From assembly GCA_040376005.1 (NCBI GenBank), contig JBEIRK010000085.1:1-11766 (forward strand): a stretch of 11,766 nucleotides of DNA, written 5' to 3'. The position numbers and the translations under genes are program-made. Each line of letters opens with the position of its first letter. Position 1 is the first letter of the stretch. Origin of the DNA: JAGXTF01 sp040376005 (GTDB taxonomy: Bacteria; Bacteroidota; Bacteroidia; NS11-12g; UBA955). Below the pieces are notes generated by a model. It had not been told where the DNA came from, ran no database searches, and was given only the letters and a program-made list of their open reading frames with translations. Positions 1 through 6,303 of this stretch are shown piece by piece.

Positions 1-459
1 CCCATGCTGTTGGGTAAGACCGACGGCTATGCGGAAGGGATGAGTGAACGCGATGTCTTTTATAAGGTGCTCATAGATTTGCGCAAAGACGTGAATGATT
101 TGAAAAAGGTAGTATTCGGACTGCTTGAAGGCAGAACGGAAAGTCCGCAGGTTGTGCCAGTTCCGGTAACACCCGCAGTGCCTATGTATGAGTCGCAGCA
201 AACCTTAATTCAAGCAAGAAGCCATGAGGAGCCAGCCCCTTTGATTATTCAAAGTATGCCTCATGATGATGATGCGGATTATGTGGAGACTGTATCTTTG
301 CAAGCAGATGGTTCTGACCTCAGTCTGGAGACCCAAGAATTGGAAATGATCAAGAAAGCCCTTTCCAAGAATAAAGGACGCAGAAAAAAGGCGGCACAAG
401 ATTTGGGAATTTCAGAACGCACCCTGTATCGTAAAATTAAACAATATGAATTGGATTAA
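1..459 (+). CDS. sigma-54-dependent transcriptional regulator, C-terminal part (5' end outside window)
   Basis: This is the carboxy-terminal third of what looks like a sigma-54-dependent activator; the ATPase core would lie left of the window. Seen: about 150 residues with a charged helical segment (FYKVLIDLRKDVNDLKKVV), a Pro/Val/Glu-rich linker, and a C-terminal Fis-type helix-turn-helix over the last 45 residues or so (core AAQDLGISERTLYRKIKQY). Known: this linker plus Fis-HTH layout closes the sigma-54 activators found directly upstream of lptE in Bacteroidota, and the HTH binds enhancer-like DNA sites. The frame is open to base 1, so the ATG at base 4 is probably an internal methionine. 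The stop lies inside the lptE reading frame (14-nt overlap), indicating co-transcription. Its target genes cannot be told from this sequence. The missing GAFTGA/Walker region keeps the assignment below certainty. Confidence 0.85.
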   Translation, partial: PMLLGKTDGYAEGMSERDVFYKVLIDLRKDVNDLKKVVFGLLEGRTESPQVVPVPVTPAVPMYESQQTLIQARSHEEPAPLIIQSMPHDDDADYVETVSLQADGSDLSLETQELEMIKKALSKNKGRRKKAAQDLGISERTLYRKIKQYELD

Positions 460-940
460 ATGGATGCCACTGGCTCTGCTGCTCACCGCATGTGGAGTAT
501 ACAATTTTAAGGGGTCCAATATTCCCACTGAAGTTGAAACATTTTCTGTGGCTATGTTCTCCAATGAAGCCCAAATTATCAATCCGAAATTGAGCTTGGA
601 TTTTACTGAAAAATTAAAAACCAAATTTCAATCTGAAACCAAATTGGGTTTGGTGAATGAAAATGGGCATTGGCAGTTTAGTGGTGCGATACGCGAATAC
701 AAAATTGAACCCGCCATTATCGATCAGTCTGCTGCTGCTGCGCAAAACCAATTTACCATTACGGTGAAAGTGAATTTTGAAAATACGGTGGATGAGACTA
801 AAAACTTTACCCGTGATTTTTCATTTTTTCGCACCTATGACGCCACAAAAGATTTTTCTTCTGTAGAAAATGATTTGTCTTCGGAGATATGCGATAATAT
901 TGTGCAGCAAATATTTGCAGCAACTGCATTAGAGTGGTGA
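446..940 (+). CDS. lptE: LptE family LPS-assembly lipoprotein
   Basis: Predicted outer-membrane lipoprotein that partners LptD in the final insertion of lipopolysaccharide at the cell surface. Seen: 164 residues, a short hydrophobic signal peptide with a lipobox (LLTAC, lipidated Cys16), then a mixed alpha/beta domain starting GVYNFKG, followed by the IPTEVETFSV segment; a later stretch (about 66-110) reads like the paired beta-strands of the LptE/RlpB fold. The length is normal for Bacteroidota LptE. The start ATG lies inside the end of the upstream regulator gene and gives the lipoprotein signal directly, so the start is well supported. Its own stop overlaps the next gene's GTG start. The position between a sigma-54 activator and secG is a conserved arrangement in the phylum and strengthens the call. 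Sequence similarity to proteobacterial LptE is expected to be weak, so identification rests on lipobox, N-terminal motif and synteny. Confidence 0.85.
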   Translation: MNWIKWMPLALLLTACGVYNFKGSNIPTEVETFSVAMFSNEAQIINPKLSLDFTEKLKTKFQSETKLGLVNENGHWQFSGAIREYKIEPAIIDQSAAAAQNQFTITVKVNFENTVDETKNFTRDFSFFRTYDATKDFSSVENDLSSEICDNIVQQIFAATALEW

Positions 941-2133
941 ACCAAGAAAAACTGATTCATATCGCCCAATTTCCGCATGAAATCAATGCCGCGGATGCGC
1001 GCGAATTGGAAGAACTCACCCGTAAATTTCCATACTTTTCTCTGCCTTATACCCTGTTGGGACATTATTATGCCCTGCACAAGGATTATCGAATGGAAGA
1101 GAATCTGCACCAAGCAGCCTTGCGCACGTTTAATAGAAGCTGGCTCCACGCCTACATCCATCAAACACCGGCAGTCAAAGTAGAAACTGAGTCTGTCCCT
1201 TCAGAACAGGTCCTTGAAGTTGCTGCAGTGGAATCTGAAGAAACCGCAGCCTTGGAACATGTACCGCAAGAAGCAGAAATCGCAGCCCCGCCTGAACAGG
1301 TCCTTGTCCCAGAAGTGGAAGCACTAGCAGTGGAGGAGGAAGCCATCTTGCCAGCGCAAGAAATCGCCACGGAAGAAACAGCCATAGCGGTTGAAACGGA
1401 GCCACTTGAAGAACATTCACCCGCAACAGATGCATTGGAAGATGCCTTGGATCTGCTCATGCCTGAGTTTACAAGCCGCATCATAGAGCCCGCGACTTCT
1501 GAGGATATGGAGCTCGAGGTGTTTGAAGAAATACAAGAATTTGAGGTGTCGAGAGAGTCCAAAACGGAATCTGCTGTGCTGTTTGAAGAGAAAGCAAGCG
1601 CAGACAATTGGTCTGATTTGCCTGATTTAATGCTTGTGCCGGTGCAGGAAAAAGCAGCTGAAGATGAAGTAGCACCTACAAAAGTGGCTGCCACAGCGCC
1701 TATACTTTACACTGCGGGTGGCTACAATATTGAGGATTATTTCCCCGCTGATGCGCCGGATACGGCTGCGCCTACCGACTTTTTCTCATGGCTTAGCAAA
1801 CCTACCTTTCACGAAGAGGCAGCGCAGGAGCAAGTTGCAGTGCTGCCTGAAGAGATTGCAGATACTAAAATGCATCTCATCGACCGTTTTATCAAAGCCA
1901 AGCCCAGTATCCGCAAGCCCGCTGCTACCTTTTTCAACCCCATAGAATCTGCCAAGCGCAGTGAAACCCTGCCTGATGGGATCGTAACTGAAACATTAGC
2001 AGGTGTTTACCTCAAGCAAGAGAACTTTGCCGGGGCCATTCGAATTTATGAAAAGCTCATGTTGAAATTTCCCGAAAAAAGTACGTACTTTGCAGGCCTT
2101 ATCGATAACATCAAAAAAGAACATCAATTATGA
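934..2133 (+). CDS. conserved TPR protein with long acidic linker, function unknown
   Basis: About 399 residues with three parts. Residues 1-75 form a helical, TPR-like block (ELEELTRKFPYFSLPYTLL, then a helix pair ending in WLHAYIH). Residues about 80-290 are a low-complexity linker very rich in Glu, Ala and Val, partly built from near-repeats: the 13-mer GAACAGGTCCTTG occurs at 1204 and 1294. Residues about 290-399 hold a conserved block (DFFSWL, LIDRFIKAKPSIRKP) and a final TPR hairpin (LAGVYLKQENFAGAIRIYEK). No signal peptide or membrane segment is seen, so it is probably cytoplasmic. I recognise the N- and C-terminal blocks as typical of a Bacteroidota family encoded between lptE and secG, but know no experimental function. 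The start is GTG at 934 or 937; the second would give a GTGA overlap with the lptE stop. The end overlaps secG by ATGA. TPR content suggests a protein-binding adaptor; this is inference. Confidence 0.8.
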   Translation: MVNQEKLIHIAQFPHEINAADARELEELTRKFPYFSLPYTLLGHYYALHKDYRMEENLHQAALRTFNRSWLHAYIHQTPAVKVETESVPSEQVLEVAAVESEETAALEHVPQEAEIAAPPEQVLVPEVEALAVEEEAILPAQEIATEETAIAVETEPLEEHSPATDALEDALDLLMPEFTSRIIEPATSEDMELEVFEEIQEFEVSRESKTESAVLFEEKASADNWSDLPDLMLVPVQEKAAEDEVAPTKVAATAPILYTAGGYNIEDYFPADAPDTAAPTDFFSWLSKPTFHEEAAQEQVAVLPEEIADTKMHLIDRFIKAKPSIRKPAATFFNPIESAKRSETLPDGIVTETLAGVYLKQENFAGAIRIYEKLMLKFPEKSTYFAGLIDNIKKEHQL

Positions 2134-2438
2134 CCTGGATACTCATACTCGGAATCATCATCGCCATCATACTCATGCTAGTTGTGTTGGTTCAAAACCC
2201 AAAAGGCGGCGGATTGGCCTCTAACTTCTCTCAAGGAAACCAAATATTCGGCGTTGAGAAAACTACAGATATCGTAGAAAAGGTAACTTGGGCCGGTGCT
2301 ATTGCGTTGGTGGTAGTATCCTTGGTTGCAGCTTCTTTCAGCGGTACCAAAACTACTCCAGGTAAAGGACAAGGCGCAAAACCAGCAGCGACCACAACTG
2401 CTGAGGATGTGCAAATCCCAACCAAACCAAAACCATAA
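2130..2438 (+). CDS. secG: preprotein translocase subunit SecG
   Basis: Small inner-membrane subunit of the SecYEG channel that assists SecA-driven protein export. Seen: 102 residues with two hydrophobic segments (about 3-20 and 53-70) joined by the diagnostic SecG loop: VQNPKGGGLASNFS, followed by a GVEKTTDIVEKVTW stretch leading into helix two. The C-terminus is a Pro/Lys/Thr-rich tail (about 72-102), as in many Bacteroidota SecG proteins. The ATG start overlaps the upstream stop as ATGA, so translation is probably coupled to the TPR gene. A perfect hairpin terminator follows about 18 bases after the stop, making this the last gene of the operon. Family length and the KGGGL loop make the assignment firm. 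Confidence 0.95.
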   Translation: MTWILILGIIIAIILMLVVLVQNPKGGGLASNFSQGNQIFGVEKTTDIVEKVTWAGAIALVVVSLVAASFSGTKTTPGKGQGAKPAATTTAEDVQIPTKPKP

Positions 2439-2456
2439 ATAAACTTATTGTATAGT

Positions 2457-2484
2457 AAGGCCGTCGATAGACGGCCTTTTTTTT
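2457..2484 (+). terminator. intrinsic terminator after secG
   Basis: Perfect 9-bp stem AAGGCCGTC / GACGGCCTT with a GATA loop (2466-2469) followed by a run of eight T residues (2477-2484). It lies 18 bases after the secG stop and separates the lptE-secG operon from the histidine kinase gene. The T tract is on the + strand only, so it should act in that direction. Confidence 0.93.
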
Positions 2485-2545
2485 GTCTTCCTATTTCGTG
2501 AAATGCCCTTTTCGATGAGCAAAAGCCACAGACTTGAGGGTGTTC

Positions 2546-4525
2546 ATGTCAAATCTTAGGGTAAAACCCACCGATTTTGAGATGCAGAAAAAAAATAGGC
2601 CGTATTTTTGTTTAAAATACCAAGTGTCTAAACTGATTTTTCCTCCAACCATAACTGTGCTGCGCATGCTTTTTTTAATGCTGTGTTGCAATCTGTTGGA
2701 CATGAATAAGGTATTGGGGCAAGCAGGAAATACGACATACCGGGTAGATAAAACAGATACCGCTACCTCATCAGAAATCAGTAGCAAATCGCCTGCAGAG
2801 TTGGTAAATCTGGCCAACAGCACTGCACTTACGAGTCCTGTGCGCAGTATGTCTTACGCCGCTGCAGCTTTGGAGAAAAGCATTAAAGAAAAAGATCAGC
2901 GTACCCAATGCCAAGCATACAATTCTATGGGGATGCTGTATTTCAATTCGGGCAATTATGCTGGAGCACAGCAGTATTTTCAATTGGCCTTGGATGGCTT
3001 TAACGCGCTGAAGGACACAAAGAATTCAGCATACAGTGCCCGTTATTTAGAAATGGCCAAAAGCAAATTGAATGCACTGCGGGAAAGTGATGCGGAAAAA
3101 AAGGCCGCCTATTCGAAAAAATCTAAGGTCAGCAAAGCAGAGGTTTCTAAGTATAAATCGGAGTCTTTCAAGGGGAAAAAGGACCAAGAAGTTATTGATA
3201 TCTATACCGAATTGGGGAATTATTATTTAGAAAATAAAGATACCCTGCAAGCGGTGAATTTTTTGAATAAAGCAGCAGAGAATTCATACGCAGCCTCGGA
3301 TTCAGTGTTGTTGCTCAATGCAAAAAACCTAAATAAGGCCTACACCAGTACGGGTAATAATCAGGCGAATATTACCTATCAGTGGAATGTGCGTGAGGAA
3401 GGTCTGAAAAGAGGCTCACCGGAAATTGTTGCTAGCGCTGCGCATAACCTCGGTTTTGCCTATGTGCAAGCACAGCAGCCAGAAAGGGCAATCCCTTTTC
3501 TAAATGAGAGCATAACAGTTTCTTTGAAGGAAGGAGATGTGGTCCAGAAACAGCGGTCCGTAAAGGAATTGGCCCGTGCCTATGAGGAGATGGGGCAGTA
3601 TGACAAGGCGCTAAAAGTCATCAAAGAATACATCAATACCATGGACTCCTTGGTGGCTTTGCAAGGTGCAAATGAAAGTGCCAATTTGGAGTTGAATGAG
3701 GAATTTTTGCGTCAGCAAGGGCGTATTCAAAAGCTGTTGGCTACGCAAATAGAAAAAGAAAATGATATTAAACGACAGCGCTATATTGTGTGGGGCTTGT
3801 CTTTGGCCTTGCTGGTTTTTGGAGGTTTAATCTATATGCTCATTCGCAACATTCGTCAGAAGCAACGGGCGAATATGCAGATTAAATTGCAATCCTTGCG
3901 TGCGCAAATGAATCCGCATTTTATTTTTAATTCATTAAATAGTGTCAATAATTTTATTAGCAAAAATGATGAACGTTCTGCAAATAAATATTTGTCTGAT
4001 TTTTCGCGGTTGATGCGCACCGTGCTAAGCAATAGTGATCAGGATTTTGTGAGCTTAGAGACCGAGGTAGATACCATGAAAATCTATTTAGAATTGGAGC
4101 ATTTTCGCTTTGGAGAAAAGTTTGATTATCAATTGGAAATAGCAGATGATATCGATCCTGAAATTATTCGTGTACCCCCTATGCTTATTCAGCCTTATAT
4201 CGAAAATGCCATTTGGCATGGCCTTAGGTATAAAGAAGAAAAGGGAATTCTGAATGTTAGAATATTCACTGAAAATGATTTGCTCTATTGCACGGTAAAA
4301 GACAATGGAATTGGACGTAAAAAATCTGCAGCATTGAAGACCGATCATCAGAAAACCTATCAAAGTACTGGAATAAAAAACACCAAGGAACGCATAGAAT
4401 TATTAAATAAAATGCATGGTACCCGTTTGAATGTTTCTATTCTAGACCTAGAAGAGAATGGGAATGCAGCCGGCACCTTGGTGCGCATATCGGTGCCCTT
4501 TATTTTACAACAAGAAGAGGTATGA
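2546..4525 (+). CDS. TPR-domain sensor histidine kinase, LytS/YehU type
   Basis: Membrane sensor kinase that should autophosphorylate and pass phosphate to the LytTR regulator encoded next. Residue numbers here count from the earliest possible start (TTG 2534). Seen: a hydrophobic N-terminal segment (about 34-55, signal peptide ending near VLGQA); TPR-like helical repeats at about 126-157, 219-255, 298-335 and 336-372; a charged coiled-coil stretch (about 380-414); one transmembrane helix (about 417-437); then a His_kinase domain with MNPHFIFNSLNS (phospho-accepting His462), N-box PPMLIQPYIENAIWHGL (Asn558) and G1 box DNGIG (590-594). This layout puts the TPR region in the periplasm and the kinase in the cytoplasm, as in many Bacteroidota TPR-LytS kinases. 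The stop overlaps the regulator start by ATGA. The start is uncertain: ATG 2546, 2582 and 2666 are all in frame, and a promoter-like -7 element sits at 2603, favouring 2666 if real. The sensed signal is unknown. Confidence 0.93.
   Translation: MSNLRVKPTDFEMQKKNRPYFCLKYQVSKLIFPPTITVLRMLFLMLCCNLLDMNKVLGQAGNTTYRVDKTDTATSSEISSKSPAELVNLANSTALTSPVRSMSYAAAALEKSIKEKDQRTQCQAYNSMGMLYFNSGNYAGAQQYFQLALDGFNALKDTKNSAYSARYLEMAKSKLNALRESDAEKKAAYSKKSKVSKAEVSKYKSESFKGKKDQEVIDIYTELGNYYLENKDTLQAVNFLNKAAENSYAASDSVLLLNAKNLNKAYTSTGNNQANITYQWNVREEGLKRGSPEIVASAAHNLGFAYVQAQQPERAIPFLNESITVSLKEGDVVQKQRSVKELARAYEEMGQYDKALKVIKEYINTMDSLVALQGANESANLELNEEFLRQQGRIQKLLATQIEKENDIKRQRYIVWGLSLALLVFGGLIYMLIRNIRQKQRANMQIKLQSLRAQMNPHFIFNSLNSVNNFISKNDERSANKYLSDFSRLMRTVLSNSDQDFVSLETEVDTMKIYLELEHFRFGEKFDYQLEIADDIDPEIIRVPPMLIQPYIENAIWHGLRYKEEKGILNVRIFTENDLLYCTVKDNGIGRKKSAALKTDHQKTYQSTGIKNTKERIELLNKMHGTRLNVSILDLEENGNAAGTLVRISVPFILQQEEV
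2576..2610 (+). promoter_or_regulatory. putative Bacteroidota-type promoter for the histidine kinase operon
   Basis: TTTG at 2576-2579 and TATTTTTG at 2603-2610 match the Bacteroidota primary sigma-factor pattern TTTG - about 19-23 nt - TAnnTTTG, here with a 23-nt spacer. It lies downstream of the secG terminator but inside the longest reading of the kinase ORF, so it is compatible only with a start at ATG 2666 (transcription would begin near 2615). The AT-rich sequence makes a chance match possible. Confidence 0.45.
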
Positions 4526-5274
4526 TACAAAAACTAAGAGCATTAATCGCCGACGATGAGTCTGCTGCGAGGGAAACCTTAAGCAATTATATCCTTCGAT
4601 ATTGCAAGAATGTAGAAATTATTGCTGAGGCAAAAGATGTACCCGAGGCCATTGCCAAGATTAAAGAGCATAAACCCAATTTGGTGTTTTTGGATGTGGA
4701 AATGCCGTTTGGAAACGCCTTTGATGTGCTTGAGCAAACCGCAGATGAGCAGTATGAAACCATTTTCGTAACTGCATATACCGAATACGCCATTAAGGCC
4801 TTGAATTTTTCAGCTGCCTATTATATTCTAAAACCCTTGGCTATTGAAGAGTTGATTAAAGCGGTAGAAAAGGTAGAAGAAAATATTGCCACGGGTGGCG
4901 CTGTAAATCACACAGAAGTGATTGCACAAAACCTGCGCAATCCAGAGAATAAGAAGCTTGTACTTCCTACCAGTAGCGGATTTGAGGTCGTTCAAATTAA
5001 GGAGATTATTCGACTGAGTGGCAGCGGAAATTATTCCGAAATATTCTTAACAGATGGCCGCAAAAAGGTCGTAAGTAAGGTGTTGAGGCATTTTCAAGAA
5101 ATACTAGAAGACTGCGGTTTTGTGCGTGTGCACAAAAGCCATATTGCCAATATGGAGCAAGTTACAGGATACCACAGAGGAAGGGGAGGTGTGCTTGCCA
5201 TGTCAGACGGCGCTGAAATAGAGGTGAGCCCGAATAAAAAAGATGAGGTGTTGAAATATTTTAAAGCAGAATAA
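4522..5274 (+). CDS. LytTR-family response regulator
   Basis: Cytoplasmic DNA-binding response regulator and cognate partner of the upstream kinase. Seen: 250 residues. The N-terminal receiver domain (about 5-120) has the acidic pair Asp11/Asp12, phospho-acceptor Asp58 in LVFLDVEMP, the switch Thr84 in FVTAYTEYA and Lys104 in YILKPL. The C-terminal LytTR domain (about 143-248) carries IIRLSGSGNYSEIFLTDGR and the FVRVHKSHIAN block typical of the ten-stranded LytTR DNA-binding fold. The start ATG overlaps the kinase stop (ATGA), so the two proteins should be made in coupled amounts. LytTR regulators usually bind paired direct repeats about 10 bp apart upstream of their targets; I did not identify a convincing pair here. 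The regulon is unknown, though the peptidase gene immediately downstream is a candidate member of the same transcript. Confidence 0.95.
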   Translation: MIQKLRALIADDESAARETLSNYILRYCKNVEIIAEAKDVPEAIAKIKEHKPNLVFLDVEMPFGNAFDVLEQTADEQYETIFVTAYTEYAIKALNFSAAYYILKPLAIEELIKAVEKVEENIATGGAVNHTEVIAQNLRNPENKKLVLPTSSGFEVVQIKEIIRLSGSGNYSEIFLTDGRKKVVSKVLRHFQEILEDCGFVRVHKSHIANMEQVTGYHRGRGGVLAMSDGAEIEVSPNKKDEVLKYFKAE

Positions 5275-5292
5275 GTGAATGAATTTGGGTAA

Positions 5293-6057
5293 TTGTATTT
5301 CAACGTGAAAGCGAGAATTGCATTTTATTGTAGCGCATGTATCTGCTGTATCAGCCTATTTGCGTATGCTGTTTTTATCAAGGCAAATTCAAACAAACAC
5401 ACGGGTAATTATAGTAATTATTACGACGATAGCGTGGGTCAACAACCTGTGTATTCTCATGGATTGCTGGATTCTCAATTGACCCAATTGGAGCAAGTGG
5501 AATATTATAATTTGCCCCAGGATTATATTGCGGTAAGTCAAAGTGAAAGTCAAAGACAGCATTTGCAATTTCGCCGTTTTTTTAAAGTAGAGGGATTGCG
5601 GGTGTATGACTTTCTCGTAGGGCATTTTCGTGTTGCCGATTTCATGTCTAAAGATACTTTTTTTTCCATCAATGAATCCCAATTGCCAGTCGGGACAACA
5701 CAGTATTGGTTGTTTGATACCGCCGTGCTACACCGGTTTTTGGACCTGGTTTTATGGATGCGCAGCAAAGGATATAATGATTCTGCCTTGTTTGTGAAAA
5801 ATGGGCATAGGCATCCTGCCTATAATGCATTCAAAGGGGGTGTGCCTCAAAGTTATCATATGCAAGGTTCAGCCATTGATATTCAAGTGGGTGATATCAA
5901 TAGAAACGGAATTGCGAACGCAGCGGATAAGAAAATAATACTGGATATTTTGGAACAAAAAATTATTGGGAATACCGGTGGTTTGGGTTTGTATCCAAAG
6001 TCGGATGTAGTGCATTTTGACACACGCGGCTACAGGGCGCGGTGGAATAGCCATTAA
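5293..6057 (+). CDS. membrane-anchored M15-type zinc peptidase (YcbK/DUF882-like)
   Basis: Probable periplasmic metallopeptidase acting on peptidoglycan peptides. Seen: up to 254 residues, an N-terminal hydrophobic segment (about 9-30) after Lys/Arg, then a C-terminal domain with the M15 zinc signature: SYHMQGSAIDIQ supplies His189 and Asp196, and VVHFDTRGYRARW supplies His241. The His-x6-Asp...His spacing and the closing VHFDTRG block match the YcbK/DUF882 and VanX-like group, which cleave D-Ala-containing cross-links or stems; the exact bond cannot be inferred. The frame is closed by TAA at 5290-5292, so only TTG 5293 or GTG 5305 can start it; GTG gives a neat MKARIAF signal start. The membrane segment has four cysteines within seven residues (CSACICC), which is odd; no good lipobox is present, so a signal anchor is likelier than a lipoprotein. 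The short gap to the regulator suggests co-transcription. Confidence 0.85.
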   Translation: MYFNVKARIAFYCSACICCISLFAYAVFIKANSNKHTGNYSNYYDDSVGQQPVYSHGLLDSQLTQLEQVEYYNLPQDYIAVSQSESQRQHLQFRRFFKVEGLRVYDFLVGHFRVADFMSKDTFFSINESQLPVGTTQYWLFDTAVLHRFLDLVLWMRSKGYNDSALFVKNGHRHPAYNAFKGGVPQSYHMQGSAIDIQVGDINRNGIANAADKKIILDILEQKIIGNTGGLGLYPKSDVVHFDTRGYRARWNSH

Positions 6058-6163
6058 CGACTGTTTCTACTTTTGTTGCTGTTCTTCTCTTTGTGTAGAA
6101 GCTATCTCGAATAAGGGATTTTAGGCAATTTCAAGTATTTTGGTGAAAACTGAGGCGGTTCGT

Positions 6164-6191
6164 GCTTTTCAGGCTGCTGGCCTGAAAAAGC
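6164..6191. other. strong intergenic hairpin (non-terminator polarity)
   Basis: Inverted repeat GCTTTTCAGGC / GCCTGAAAA-A-GC with a 5-nt loop TGCTG (6175-6179) and one bulged A (6189). The nine central pairs are perfect. The T run is on the 5' side of the stem and no T tract follows on either strand, so it is not a standard intrinsic terminator. It sits in the 246-bp gap (6058-6303) between the M15 peptidase and the MtfA-like gene; a small CGAAA/TTTCG palindrome follows at 6199-6210. The rest of the gap, apart from the putative promoter at its 3' end, shows nothing I can name. Confidence 0.6.
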
Positions 6192-6241
6192 GGGCCAACG
6201 AAAGGTTTCGACAAAAGACGCAGGGGAATGAATATAAAATA

Positions 6242-6275
6242 TTTGAACTAAATAAATTGACCAAATGTATTTTTG
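6242..6275 (+). promoter_or_regulatory. putative Bacteroidota-type promoter for the MtfA-like gene
   Basis: TTTG at 6242-6245 and TATTTTTG at 6268-6275, spaced by 22 nt, match the TTTG...TAnnTTTG pattern of the phylum. Transcription would begin near 6281-6283, giving a leader of roughly 20 nt before the TTG start at 6304. The same octamer precedes the histidine kinase region. Position just upstream of an isolated gene after a long gap supports it. Confidence 0.6.
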
Positions 6276-6303
6276 AGATGGCTTTTAGTATGTTTGTCCC
6301 TAC

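Noticed and set aside
1161..1694. 177-codon serine-rich open frame on the minus strand
   Set aside because: It lies wholly opposite the acidic linker of the TPR gene. Its Ser/Thr/Ala-rich composition is what GAA/GCA/GTG codons give when read in reverse, and no family motif is seen.
2491..2823. Minus-strand 110-codon frame over the start of the histidine kinase gene
   Set aside because: It overlaps the kinase signal and N-terminal region, has no motif and no promoter-like sequence that I can support.
6166..6188. Hairpin considered as the terminator of the M15 peptidase gene
   Set aside because: No T tract follows the stem on either strand, and it lies over 100 bases beyond the stop codon.
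6179..6191. GG...GC pair considered as a sigma-54 (-24/-12) promoter
   Set aside because: The spacing between GG and GC is 9 rather than 10, and the flanking bases do not match TGGCAC...TTGC.
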